64,000 nucleotides of DNA, taken from contig NZ_WWCS01000015.1 in NCBI RefSeq assembly GCF_009857535.1, positions 86,439 to 150,438 on the forward strand, written 5' to 3'. How positions within the stretch are numbered: the stretch's first letter is position 1; each line of letters begins with the position of its first letter. This document shows, piece by piece, positions 25,405-33,781 of this stretch. The notes beneath the pieces were generated by a model, which saw nothing but the letters and a program-made list of their open reading frames with translations, was not told where the DNA came from and searched no databases. Both the position numbers and the translations under genes were made by a program. Origin of the DNA: Duganella margarita (lineage in GTDB: Bacteria > Pseudomonadota > Gammaproteobacteria > Burkholderiales > Burkholderiaceae_D).

Positions 25405-26709
25405 TTACTCGTCGGCTTCCTCAGCCGGTTCTTCTTGCTTGACCTTTTTGGCCATCGGCTTGCGCTCGAACACGGCGGCGAAGAAGCCGTCGGTCTGGTG
25501 CTTGTGCGGCAGCAGCTTCAGATAGTCGCCCATCTCCAGCTCGATCTTCTGCTCGGCCAGCGCCTTGTTCATCGGCACCAGCTCGAAATCCGGATGGCTT
25601 TCCAGGAATTGCTTGGCGATGAACTCGTTCTCGTCTTCCAGCACCGAGCAGGTGGCGTAGACCAGGCGGCCGCCGCCTTTGACCAGACGCGCTGCGCCGT
25701 CCAGGATGGCGGCCTGCTTGACTTGCAGTTCGCCAATGGCTTCCGGCTTCTGGCGCCATTTGACGTCCGGATTGCGGCGCAAGGTGCCCAGGCCCGAGCA
25801 TGGCGCATCGACCAGCACGCGGTCGATCTTGCCGGCCAGACGCTTGATCTTGGCGTCGCGTTCATGCGCGATGACCACCGGGTGCACGTTCGACAGGCCG
25901 CTGCGCGCCAGGCGCGGCTTCAGCTTGGTCAAACGCTTTTCCGACACGTCAAACGCGTACAGGCGGCCGGTGTTGCGCATGATCGCGCCCAGCGACAGCG
26001 TCTTGCCGCCGGCGCCGGCGCAGAAGTCCACCACCATCTCGCCGCGCTTGGCTGCGACCAGGGCCGACAGCAGCTGGCTGCCCTCGTCCTGCACTTCGAT
26101 GTGGCCGTCCTTGAACAGCGGCAGGTTTTGCAGCTGCGGCTTTTGCAGCACGCGCAGGCCCTGCGGCGCGAATGGCGTCGGGGTGGCGCGGATCGGCGCT
26201 TCAGCCAGCTTGGCGATGACGTCGTCGCGGTTGGCCTTGAGCGTGTTGACGCGCAGGTCCAGCGGTGCCGGCTGGTTCAAGGCGTCGGCCAGTTCCAGCG
26301 ACTCTTCTTCGCCGTACTGCTCCACCAGTTTCTCGAACAGCCATTTCGGCATGTTGGAACGGCTGGATTTATGCATCACCTTGCGGTCGATTTCCAGGAT
26401 GCGGGTGACCCACGCCACTTCGTCTTCGCTCAGGCCGCCCAGCGAGTCCAGGCCGACGGCGTCGGCCATGCCCAGCAACGTCAGGCGGCGCATGGTGGCG
26501 CCACCGCCGGCTTCGGAGAAGTCGGTGTAGAAGTTCTTGTTGCGCAGCACGTTATACACGGACTCGGCAATGGCGCCGCGTTCGCGGCCGCCCAGGCGCG
26601 GGTGGTCTTTGAAATAGCGCGACAGGGTGGTATCGGCTGGCGCGGCAAAGCGCAAAATCTCGCGCAACACTTCTTCGGCGTTGGCGAGTATCGCTGGAGG
26701 CAATCTCAT
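25405..26709 (-). CDS. RsmB/NOP-family rRNA m5C methyltransferase
   Basis: This 434-residue SAM-dependent enzyme has an N-terminal NusB-like helical region, the SAM site VVDFCAGAGGKTLSLG, the general motif VDAPCSGLGTLRRNPD and the catalytic Cys in VYATCSVLEDENE. The family methylates C5 of cytosine in rRNA (C967 for RsmB). It could be RsmB itself or a paralogue, because true rsmB usually lies beside fmt. It is 19 bases downstream of purN, in the same transcript. Confidence 0.9.
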   Translation of the reverse strand: MRLPPAILANAEEVLREILRFAAPADTTLSRYFKDHPRLGGRERGAIAESVYNVLRNKNFYTDFSEAGGGATMRRLTLLGMADAVGLDSLGGLSEDEVAWVTRILEIDRKVMHKSSRSNMPKWLFEKLVEQYGEEESLELADALNQPAPLDLRVNTLKANRDDVIAKLAEAPIRATPTPFAPQGLRVLQKPQLQNLPLFKDGHIEVQDEGSQLLSALVAAKRGEMVVDFCAGAGGKTLSLGAIMRNTGRLYAFDVSEKRLTKLKPRLARSGLSNVHPVVIAHERDAKIKRLAGKIDRVLVDAPCSGLGTLRRNPDVKWRQKPEAIGELQVKQAAILDGAARLVKGGGRLVYATCSVLEDENEFIAKQFLESHPDFELVPMNKALAEQKIELEMGDYLKLLPHKHQTDGFFAAVFERKPMAKKVKQEEPAEEADE

Positions 26710-26728
26710 GGAATTCCTTGGTTAATTT

Positions 26729-27340
26729 TTACTTGCTGTGGTCCACCTGGACCGCGCCCTGCGCCACCGTCAGCCGGTCTTCTACGAACCAGCGCACCGC
26801 GCGCGGGTAGATGACATGCTCTTGTTCCAGTACGCGGGCCGACAGGGTTTCGACCGTATCTTCCGGCTGCACCGGCACGCTGGCCTGCACCACCATCGGC
26901 CCGTGGTCGAGTTCGGCCGTTACGAAATGCACCGTGGCGCCATGCTCGCGCACGCCGGCGGCCAGCGCCTGCGCATGCGTTGCCAGCCCGGGGAACAGCG
27001 GCAGCAGCGACGGATGGATGTTCAGCATGCGGCCCGCGTAATGCGTGACGAATGCTTCGGTCAGGATGCGCATGAAGCCGGCCAGCACCACCAGATCCGG
27101 CGCAAAGCCGTCGATCACGGTTTGCAGCGCGGCGTCGAATTCGGCGCGGCTGGCGTAGTCCTTGTTGGCCACCACCGCCGTCGCGATGCCGTGCGCGGCC
27201 GCAAAAGCCAGGCCGGGCGCGTCAGCGCGATTGCTGATGACAGCGGCAATGCGGGCCGGCCAGCGCTCGGACTGCAGCGCCCGGACGATGGCTTCCATAT
27301 TGCTGCCGCGACCAGAAATCAGAATGACGATGTTTTTCAT
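26729..27340 (-). CDS. purN: Phosphoribosylglycinamide formyltransferase
   Basis: This 203-residue enzyme transfers formyl from 10-formyl-THF to GAR in purine synthesis. It begins MKNIVILISGRGSNMEAI and contains LAGFMRILTEAFV, the catalytic NIHPSLLPLFPG (Asn and His) and the HFVTAELDHGPMVVQ segment with the catalytic Asp. The start ATG is at 27340; sixteen more in-frame codons upstream are rejected. Confidence 0.96.
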   Translation of the reverse strand: MKNIVILISGRGSNMEAIVRALQSERWPARIAAVISNRADAPGLAFAAAHGIATAVVANKDYASRAEFDAALQTVIDGFAPDLVVLAGFMRILTEAFVTHYAGRMLNIHPSLLPLFPGLATHAQALAAGVREHGATVHFVTAELDHGPMVVQASVPVQPEDTVETLSARVLEQEHVIYPRAVRWFVEDRLTVAQGAVQVDHSK

Positions 27341-27420
27341 AACCCGGCATTGTACCGCGTCCCACCTCGCAGGGCCACTAAAAGGCAAGAATTGTTGCGA
27401 TGCAGCAGGCGCGCGCCGGC

Positions 27421-27858
27421 CTACTCGAAGGAGTAAAAGACCCGGAACGGCACTTTTTTGTCGGCCCAGTAGTCGGCCGCGTCACGGAACACGTCCAGCA
27501 GGGTTTCCCGTGCTTCCTTGTCAAATTTCTGGGTATTGGGCAATTGTTCCAGCACCACCAGGAAGCCGGTTTGCGTGCCGGCCTGGAACATGGTGTCGGT
27601 CAGCGTGGTGCGCAGACCGTCGAAATTCTTGCCTACCCCTTTGGGAAACAGGAACGATTCCGCAATCAGCCCCAGCACCTGCTGCTTGGTGGCGCCGGTA
27701 TTCGGATGCGCATACAGGAAGTGCTGCCCCAGGCGGGCCGCCTCTTCCTGCAGCTCGCCGACGCGGAACGCGCGGATTGACTGCACGAGGTTGGCCGGCA
27801 CGCTGGCCAGCAAGCTCTCGTCTCCCTCAATTTGACCTGGTATGTACGGAGTGTCCAC
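27421..27858 (-). CDS. Barstar-family (RNase inhibitor-like) protein
   Basis: This 145-residue protein contains LIAESFLFPKGVGKNFDGLRTTLTD, matching the barstar core in which an acidic helix plugs a barnase-type RNase active site. The C-terminal half ends in FRVFYSFE. No barnase-like toxin gene is adjacent, so it is an orphan; such proteins may guard against imported RNase toxins or have another role. Upstream of purN on the same strand but separated by 80 bases. Confidence 0.8.
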   Translation of the reverse strand: MDTPYIPGQIEGDESLLASVPANLVQSIRAFRVGELQEEAARLGQHFLYAHPNTGATKQQVLGLIAESFLFPKGVGKNFDGLRTTLTDTMFQAGTQTGFLVVLEQLPNTQKFDKEARETLLDVFRDAADYWADKKVPFRVFYSFE

Positions 27859-28234
27859 TTTGCTGTCGGGAGTGCCTAACTTGTGAATTAATGAGTAAAT
27901 AATTTGAGCACCTGTCCACGAAACATGGCTGACGGGTCGGCGCCGGCCATGGTTGATTCAATATGTTTCTGAATCCCATACGCATATTAGGGTAACGTGT
28001 TGTTCCTTCCAGATCAACACGTATATGATATTCAACGCAATATTTGTTAAAAACAGAAGATTTTCACCGGGTTTAGCGGTGAAATCGGCACAATTCGCTT
28101 GATGTCCGCTGTTACAATTTGTTGCCACAGATACCGAAGGGGGACTAGCGGTGCTTCGTCGTCGGGATTACCATACGATTCATGCAATATCAGAATCCCC
28201 CTGATAGACACCCTGAACACAACGAGGTCTCAAA
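27859..28234. other. 376-bp intergenic region with two inverted repeats
   Basis: No gene is apparent. It contains CGTGTTG-N12-CAACACG near 27995-28020 and TTTCACCG-N7-CGGTGAAA at 28062-28084. It must carry the promoters for the divergent barstar gene and the glycine-zipper gene, but no convincing -35/-10 pair was picked out. It is more AT-rich than its neighbours. Confidence 0.5.
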
Positions 28235-28750
28235 ATGAACTTGCAAGCCAAACTGATCGCAACCGCCCTGTGCGCCAGCGCCCTGCCTTTTGCCCAGGCC
28301 GCCGATTTTGAAGATTTCGGCCGCGTGGTGAATGTCGTGCCACAAGTGCAACAAGTCAACAGCCCGCGCCAGGAATGCCGCACCGAGTACGTGCAGGTCC
28401 AGCAACCGGCGCCGGAACGCGGCGTCGGCGGCGCCATCCTGGGCGGCCTGGTGGGCGGCCTGGCCGGTAACCAGATCGGCGGCGGCTCCGGCCGTTCGGT
28501 CGCGACCGCAGCGGGCGCCATCGCCGGCGCGCTGGTCGGCGACCGCGTCGACAACGCCAACACCCCGAACAGCGGCGGCGTGCAGGAACAGGCGGTCAAG
28601 CAATGCCGTACCGTCGACCACTGGGAGTCGCGCACTTCGGGCTACCAGGTGACCTACAGCTACCAGGGCCGCAACTACACCACCCCGATGTCCTACGACC
28701 CGGGCGACCGCATCCGCCTGCGCGTGGTGGTTGAGCCATCGCAACGCTAA
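28235..28750 (+). CDS. Glycine-zipper 2TM-domain envelope protein
   Basis: This 171-residue secreted protein has a signal peptide (cleavage after FAQA) and a glycine-zipper pair (GVGGAILGGLVGGLAGNQIGG ... AGAIAGALVGDRVDN), as in the Rickettsia 17-kDa antigen/YmgG-like family. The C-terminal half has a conserved Cys-Arg-Thr-Val and VTYSYQGRNY. It is likely anchored at or under the outer membrane; there is no lipobox. Function unknown. Confidence 0.85.
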   Translation: MNLQAKLIATALCASALPFAQAADFEDFGRVVNVVPQVQQVNSPRQECRTEYVQVQQPAPERGVGGAILGGLVGGLAGNQIGGGSGRSVATAAGAIAGALVGDRVDNANTPNSGGVQEQAVKQCRTVDHWESRTSGYQVTYSYQGRNYTTPMSYDPGDRIRLRVVVEPSQR

Positions 28751-28772
28751 GCCAATCAGCTTACGTCTTTTC

Positions 28773-28795
28773 AATGCCGGCCTTGCGCCGGCATT
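28773..28795 (+). terminator. Hairpin after the glycine-zipper gene
   Basis: Nine-bp arms AATGCCGGC / GCCGGCATT with a five-base loop are followed by GTCGTTTTC. The T-run is short, so termination may be partial. Confidence 0.55.
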
Positions 28796-28850
28796 GTCGT
28801 TTTCAGATAATGCCGGTTCCTCTCCCCCTATTCCTCCCACTGCCGCCCTA

Positions 28851-29654
28851 ATGTTAATCAAACGTAAATCCATCGAACAAGAAGAATCCTCGCGTCCGGC
28901 AGCCTCGGCGCCGGCCGCCAAACCGGCGCGCAAGCCGAAATATGCGCCGGTGACGTTGTCGGAGTTCGATGGTGTGCGTTACCTGCACTTCGGCACCGAG
29001 TGGGTGCAGGGCGCGATGCGCATCCGCAAGCCGAACTGGCTGGAGCTGGAATACGCGCAGCAGATGATGGCCTGGATGCTGTGGCTGGAACAGCCGCGCC
29101 GCATCGCCCAGCTGGGCCTCGGCACGGCGGCGCTGACCAAGTTCTGCTACACCACCTTCGCCGACGCGCAGGTCACCGCGATCGAACTGAATCCGTCGGT
29201 GATCACCATCTGCGAAACCATGTTCAAGCTGCCGCCCAACGACACGCGTCTGCAGGTACTGGAAATGGACGCGCTGGACTTCGTCAACGACAAGGCCAAC
29301 GTCGACACGCTGGACGCGCTGCAGGTCGACCTGTACGACGCCACCGCGCGCGGCCCGGTGCTCGACACGCCGGAGTTCTACCAGGCCTGCAACGCCTGCC
29401 TGACCGACGACGGCGTGATGACCATCAACCTGTTCGGCGACCACCCGAGCTACGCGCGCAACCTCAAAGCGATCAAGTTCGCCTTTGCGCAGGTGATTTG
29501 CCTGCCGCAGGTGCATGATGGTAACGTAGTCGCGATCGCCTTCAAGCACGCCCGCCCGGTCGACATGGAAGCGCTCACGGCGCGCGCCGCGCAGATCGTC
29601 GCCGCGACCAAACTGCCGGCCAAGTCCTGGGTCAAGGGCATCGCCGCAAAATAA
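28851..29654 (+). CDS. Spermidine-synthase-like SAM-fold protein
   Basis: This 267-residue protein has a Rossmann methyltransferase-like core (IAQLGLGTAALTKFCYTTF ... VTAIELNPSVI) and VDLYDATARGPVLDTPEFYQACNACL, the gate region of spermidine synthases. Such solitary homologues in Betaproteobacteria are annotated as spermidine synthase, but true aminopropyltransferase activity is uncertain. The N-terminal 30 residues are Ala/Pro/Lys-rich and disordered. It precedes the GspE-like gene by 19 bases, which may be an operon. Confidence 0.75.
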   Translation: MLIKRKSIEQEESSRPAASAPAAKPARKPKYAPVTLSEFDGVRYLHFGTEWVQGAMRIRKPNWLELEYAQQMMAWMLWLEQPRRIAQLGLGTAALTKFCYTTFADAQVTAIELNPSVITICETMFKLPPNDTRLQVLEMDALDFVNDKANVDTLDALQVDLYDATARGPVLDTPEFYQACNACLTDDGVMTINLFGDHPSYARNLKAIKFAFAQVICLPQVHDGNVVAIAFKHARPVDMEALTARAAQIVAATKLPAKSWVKGIAAK

Positions 29655-29673
29655 CGGAAAGGTGGCCGCACAG

Positions 29674-31473
29674 ATGAATTCAGCAATCGCCCCGAGCAAA
29701 GCGGCCCCGCTCGACCTGCAACAGATTTACACCTGGCTGCTGGCCGACGGCATGATCCGCAAGGCCGAGGTCAAGGAGCTGTACGCGCAGAGCTCAGCCA
29801 TTTTGAAGAACACCAGCGGCTATATGCATCCCTTGTGCGCGGTGGCGCACGCCAAGCTGCTGTCGGCGCAGCCGCCGCACCGGCTGCTGACGCTCGACGC
29901 GCTGTGCGAATGGCTGGCGGCGCGCGTCAACCTGCCCTTCATCCGCATCGATCCGCTGAAGATCGACTTCACCAAGGTGGCCGATGTGATGTCGGCCAGC
30001 TACGCCGCGCGCTTCAACATCCTGCCGGTGGAACTCAACGCCGACACGCTGGTGGTGGCCACCGCCGATCCGTATTCGCACGATTGGGAAGCCGAGATCG
30101 CCAAGATCTCGCGCCGCGCGGTGCGCCGCGTGATCGCCAATCCGCTCGACATCGCGCAATACATCACGCAGTTCTTCAGCCTGGCCAAGTCGATCAAGAA
30201 GGCCAACAAGACCGGCGGCAACGACCTGTCGCTGCGCAACAACTTCGAGCAACTGGTCGAACTGGGCAAGAGCAACAAGCAGGTCGACGCCAACGACCAG
30301 CACGTCATCAACATCGTCGACTGGCTGTGGCAGTACGCGTTTGAACAGCGCGCCTCCGACATCCACCTCGAACCCAAGCGCGACATGGCGGCGATCCGCT
30401 TCCGCATCGACGGCGTGCTGCACCAGGTGTACCAGGTGCCGGCGGTGGTGATGATCGCCATGACCGCGCGCATCAAGCTGCTGGGCCGCATGGACGTGAT
30501 CGAAAAGCGCCGCCCGCAGGACGGCCGCATCAAGACCCGCACCGCCGGCGGCCAGGAAGTCGAGCTGCGCCTGTCGACCTTGCCGACCGCGTTCGGCGAG
30601 AAGCTGGTGATGCGGATTTTCGATCCCGAGGTGGTGGTGAAAACCCTGCCCGAACTGGGCTTCCCGCTCGACGACGCCGCGCGCTGGGACGCGCTGACCC
30701 AGCGTCCGCACGGCATCATCCTGGTGACCGGACCGACCGGCTCCGGCAAAACCACCACGCTGTACACCACGCTGAAAGCGCTGGCCACTTCCGAGGTCAA
30801 CGTCTGCACGGTGGAAGATCCGATCGAGATGGTCGAGCCGGCCTTCAACCAGATGCAGGTCCAGCCCGGCATCGACCTGTCGTTTGCCGACGGCGTGCGG
30901 GCGCTGATGCGGCAAGACCCGGACATCATCATGGTCGGCGAGATCCGCGACCTGGCGACGGCCGAGATGGCGATCCAGGCGGCGCTGACCGGCCACCTGG
31001 TGCTGTCGACGCTGCACACCAACGACGCACCGTCGGCCGTGATGCGGCTGCTGGAGCTGGGCGTGCCCTACTACCTGCTGGAAGCCACACTGATCGGCAT
31101 CATGGCGCAGCGCCTGGTGCGCACACTGTGCGAAGACTGTAAGGCCGAGGGCGGCGAACTGAGCGACGAGATCTGGGCCAGCCTGGCGGGCGAATGGCAG
31201 TTGCCCAAGCCGGCAACCGTCTACAAGCCGGTCGGCTGTCCGGAATGCCGCCAGACCGGCTATCGCGGCCGCACCGGATTGTATGAACTGCTGACCGTGA
31301 CCGAGGCCTTCAGCGCGCAGGTGCGCGAAGAAACCGACATCCAGGCGCTGCGCCGGCAAAGCCTGGCCGACGGCATGAAACCACTGCGCATCGCTGGCGC
31401 CTTGAAGATCCAGGAAGGCGCCACCACCGCCGACGAAGTGCTGAAAGTCACGGCCGCCCTGGGCATGAAATAA
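29674..31473 (+). CDS. GspE/PilB-family type II secretion/type IV pilus assembly ATPase
   Basis: This 599-residue hexameric ATPase has an N-terminal GspE_N domain, then the Asp and His boxes, Walker A GPTGSGKTTT (about residue 353), Walker B (ALMRQDPDIIMVGEIRD) and a zinc-binding pair of CxxC motifs (Cys486/489 and Cys522/525). It powers pseudopilus or pilus assembly on the cytoplasmic face. No other gsp or pil genes are near, so it is an orphan copy. Start ATG 29674 is preferred to an in-frame GTG at 29662 because of GGAAAGG spacing. Confidence 0.9.
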   Translation: MNSAIAPSKAAPLDLQQIYTWLLADGMIRKAEVKELYAQSSAILKNTSGYMHPLCAVAHAKLLSAQPPHRLLTLDALCEWLAARVNLPFIRIDPLKIDFTKVADVMSASYAARFNILPVELNADTLVVATADPYSHDWEAEIAKISRRAVRRVIANPLDIAQYITQFFSLAKSIKKANKTGGNDLSLRNNFEQLVELGKSNKQVDANDQHVINIVDWLWQYAFEQRASDIHLEPKRDMAAIRFRIDGVLHQVYQVPAVVMIAMTARIKLLGRMDVIEKRRPQDGRIKTRTAGGQEVELRLSTLPTAFGEKLVMRIFDPEVVVKTLPELGFPLDDAARWDALTQRPHGIILVTGPTGSGKTTTLYTTLKALATSEVNVCTVEDPIEMVEPAFNQMQVQPGIDLSFADGVRALMRQDPDIIMVGEIRDLATAEMAIQAALTGHLVLSTLHTNDAPSAVMRLLELGVPYYLLEATLIGIMAQRLVRTLCEDCKAEGGELSDEIWASLAGEWQLPKPATVYKPVGCPECRQTGYRGRTGLYELLTVTEAFSAQVREETDIQALRRQSLADGMKPLRIAGALKIQEGATTADEVLKVTAALGMK

Positions 31474-31480
31474 AAGAACT

Positions 31481-31508
31481 TTGCAATTATCGGCGGACTG
31501 TATATAAT
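31481..31508 (+). promoter_or_regulatory. Promoter of tRNA-Lys
   Basis: TTGCAA (31481-31486), 16 bases, TATAAT (31503-31508) ends 14 bases before the mature tRNA. Confidence 0.75.
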
Positions 31509-31522
31509 ACGGCCTCTTTCGG

Positions 31523-31598
31523 GGGTCGTTAGCTCAGCTGGTAGAGCAGCGGACTTTTAATCCGTTGGTCGCAGGTTCGAATCCCGCACGGCCTACCA
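31523..31598 (+). tRNA. tRNA-Lys (TTT anticodon), CCA encoded
   Basis: The 76-base sequence folds into a standard cloverleaf: acceptor GGGTCGT, D-arm GCTC/GAGC, anticodon loop CTTTTAA (anticodon TTT), variable loop, T-loop TTCGAAT and encoded CCA. The 3' side is odd: the T-stem GCAGG/CCCGC has an A-C mismatch and the acceptor has G1-U72 and U4-G69 wobbles, while the 5' part matches a typical lysine tRNA. Confidence 0.92.
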
Positions 31599-31610
31599 CC
31601 GAATTCCTAA

Positions 31611-31640
31611 AAAAGCTTCCAGTCTGGAAGCTTTTTTTTC
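31611..31640 (+). terminator. Intrinsic terminator of tRNA-Lys
   Basis: Nine-bp arms AAGCTTCCA / TGGAAGCTT with a three-base loop followed by further T residues. Confidence 0.92.
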
Positions 31641-31691
31641 GCCTGCGGCAAATCAAGGCGCTGCGCAAGGCGCGGCGTATAATCGGCCATC

Positions 31692-31916
31692 ATGTCCAGC
31701 CTCCCCACACCAGAACAAGAAGGATTCGCCACGGCGGAAGAAGCCGAGTCTTACGATCGCTGGTATCGCGCCAAAGTGCAAAAGTCGCTGCATGATCCGC
31801 GCCCCAGCGTCCCGCACGACGCGATGATGGCCGAGGTGACGGCAATTATCGAAACCAAGATTGAAGCCCAGCGGAAAGCCGCCCATGCTTCCGGTGACCT
31901 GGAGCCACGCAGCTAG
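31692..31916 (+). CDS. Small antitoxin-like protein (stability determinant type)
   Basis: This 74-residue protein begins MSSLPTPEQEGFATAEEAESYDRWYRAKVQ. It resembles short RelB/stability-determinant antitoxins found before RelE/ParE toxins in proteobacteria. The gene overlaps the following toxin gene by 32 bases, typical of a co-translated pair. Antitoxins of this kind bind the toxin with the C-terminus and repress their own promoter. Confidence 0.75.
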   Translation: MSSLPTPEQEGFATAEEAESYDRWYRAKVQKSLHDPRPSVPHDAMMAEVTAIIETKIEAQRKAAHASGDLEPRS

Positions 31917-32160
31917 GGCAGACCTGACCAGCATCGTCGAATACATTGCCGAGCACAGCCCCTCGGCTGCACTTGCCCTGCGCGACGCTTTGATACGCGC
32001 TGCGGCAAAAATCCCCCAGCGGCCCCTGCTCTATCGACCCGGCCGAGTCGCCAACACCCGCGAACTGGTGGTCCATAAAAATTACGTCCTCGTCTACGAA
32101 GTCCGCAGCACCGAAATCCGGGTGCATGCGGTACTGCATACAAGACAGCAATATCCATAG
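31885..32160 (+). CDS. RelE/ParE-family toxin
   Basis: This 91-residue protein has the ParE/RelE fold pattern: VTWSHAARADLTSIVEYIAEHSP, then RPGRVANTRELVVHKNYVLVYEVRSTEIRVHAVLHTRQQYP. The C-terminal HTRQQYP is typical of ParE-type toxins, which act on gyrase, though RelE-like mRNA cleavage cannot be excluded. Start ATG at 31885 lies inside the antitoxin gene. Confidence 0.85.
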   Translation: MLPVTWSHAARADLTSIVEYIAEHSPSAALALRDALIRAAAKIPQRPLLYRPGRVANTRELVVHKNYVLVYEVRSTEIRVHAVLHTRQQYP

Positions 32161-32231
32161 CTTCCTCAACTAGCGGCCACTGGTGTAAGCTAGGGTCATA
32201 GAGCGCGAGGCGCCGGACTTTTGGGGACGTT

Positions 32232-33005
32232 ATGGCAGGCATGGACAGCATACGGGCAGTGCTGCTGGGAGCGGCGTTCTGGCTGCCCGCGCTGGCCGCC
32301 GCCGCACCGCCGGTGCTGTTGCGCACCGCGGCCCAGGAGGGGTCCGAACCCAAATTCATTGCCGACGGCAAGGACAGGATCGTCGGCCTGTGTACCGACA
32401 TCATGCGCGCGGTCGAGCAGAGCGATCCCGGCCTGCGCTTCGTCGGCGACCAGCAATGGAAGCCGCTGATCCGCGTCCTGGCGGAGCTGGCCAACGGCAC
32501 CGAGGACGTCAGCTGCGCGATCCAGCCCACGCCGGAGCGCGAAAAACTCTTCAACTTCATCGGCCCGGCACTGTACGCCATCGACTATCACTTCCTGGCC
32601 CGCAGCGACGACAACATCGTCGTCAACAACTGGGACGACGTGCGCAAGCTGGGACCGGGCGCAGTGGTGCTGGTCAACCGCGGCTATGCGGCCGGCGAGA
32701 TCCTCACCGCCATGGGCGGCTTCACAGTCGACGCCAGTTCGCCGCGCGCGGAACTGAACCTGCAAAAGCTGGTCGCCGGCCGCGGCCGCCTGTACTTCCA
32801 TCGCGCGCCCGGCTTGAACAGGCTGCTGCAACGCACCGGCACCGCCGGCCAGGTCAAAATTCTGCCGCAGGTCATGGCCAGCGCCAAGTTATACTTCGCC
32901 GCCAGCAAACAGCTGGACCGCGAGACCCGCGACCGCGTCGCGGCCGCGCTCTTCTCGCTGGAAAAAAAAGGTGAACTGGAAAGGCTGATGCACAAATGGG
33001 ATTGA
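32232..33005 (+). CDS. Periplasmic solute-binding protein, family 3-like (copy 1)
   Basis: This 257-residue secreted protein has a signal peptide (cleavage near ALAAAAP) and a two-lobed binding-protein fold resembling amino-acid-binding family 3 proteins (GLCTDIMRAVEQSDPGLRFVGDQQWKPLIRVL ... NNWDDVRKLGPGAVVLVNRGYAAGEIL). There is no transporter gene nearby, so it may serve as a sensor or an orphan receptor. The next gene is a paralogue overlapping it by 10 bases. Confidence 0.82.
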   Translation: MAGMDSIRAVLLGAAFWLPALAAAAPPVLLRTAAQEGSEPKFIADGKDRIVGLCTDIMRAVEQSDPGLRFVGDQQWKPLIRVLAELANGTEDVSCAIQPTPEREKLFNFIGPALYAIDYHFLARSDDNIVVNNWDDVRKLGPGAVVLVNRGYAAGEILTAMGGFTVDASSPRAELNLQKLVAGRGRLYFHRAPGLNRLLQRTGTAGQVKILPQVMASAKLYFAASKQLDRETRDRVAAALFSLEKKGELERLMHKWD

Positions 33006-33775
33006 GGGTGACACCACGATGGCAAGCGATACTGCTGTTCAGCGGCGCGCTGCTGTGCGCGCCGCTGGCGTGGGCCCAGCCGACCGTGCTGAAGGTGGTG
33101 GCGCAAGAAGGCACCGAACCCAAGTTCATCCCGGCCGGCATTGGCCGCGTGGTCGGCCTGTGCGTCGATCTGTACCGCGCCATCGAACGGGTCGATCCCG
33201 GCCTGCAGTTTGTCGGCGACCAGCAATGGCTGCCGCTGCTGCGCGCGCATTCCGAACTGGCCAGCCACCAGCATGACGCCTTGTGCGCCGTGCAGCGCAC
33301 CGACGAGCGCACCCGCCAGTATGTCTTCCTCGACCCGCCGCTGTTCCAGTTCCGCTACCAGCTGATTGCACGCGCCGACGATCCGGCCGTCATCGCCAAC
33401 TGGGACGATGTGCGCAAGCTTGGCGCGCAAGGCGTGGTGCTGACCAACCGCGGCTACACCACGCCGGAAATGCTGGAGCGGATCGGCGGCCTGCGGGTGG
33501 ATTCCAGCGCCACCAGCCCGGCCATCAACCTGCACAAGCTGGTGGCCGGACGCGGCCGCTTCTTCCTGCACCGCGCACCCGGCATGCAGGGTTTTATCGC
33601 CCGCGCCGGCGTGGCCGGCAAGGTCAAGATCCTGCCGGCGGTGATGGCTTCCACCGATGTCTACATGGCGATGGGCACCCACGTCGATCCCGCCGTGCGG
33701 CTGCGCGTGCAGCGCGCGGTGGAGCAGCTGGACCGCAGCGGCGAACTAGCCAAGCTGCTGAAGAAGTGGGACTGA
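32996..33775 (+). CDS. Periplasmic solute-binding protein, family 3-like (copy 2)
   Basis: This 259-residue tandem paralogue of the preceding gene shares GDQQW, NWDDVRKLG, VNRGY/TNRGY, KLVAGRGR and a C-terminal KKWD. The signal peptide ends near AWAQP. The start ATG at 32996 lies inside the upstream gene; a GTG at 33008 is an alternative. The ligand is unknown; the pair is a local duplication with marked divergence. Confidence 0.82.
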   Translation: MGLRVTPRWQAILLFSGALLCAPLAWAQPTVLKVVAQEGTEPKFIPAGIGRVVGLCVDLYRAIERVDPGLQFVGDQQWLPLLRAHSELASHQHDALCAVQRTDERTRQYVFLDPPLFQFRYQLIARADDPAVIANWDDVRKLGAQGVVLTNRGYTTPEMLERIGGLRVDSSATSPAINLHKLVAGRGRFFLHRAPGMQGFIARAGVAGKVKILPAVMASTDVYMAMGTHVDPAVRLRVQRAVEQLDRSGELAKLLKKWD

Positions 33776-33781
33776 GCGACC

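Noticed and set aside
29674..31473. A complete type II secretion or pilus cluster
   Set aside because: Only the ATPase gene is present; neighbours are a spermidine-synthase-like gene and tRNA-Lys.
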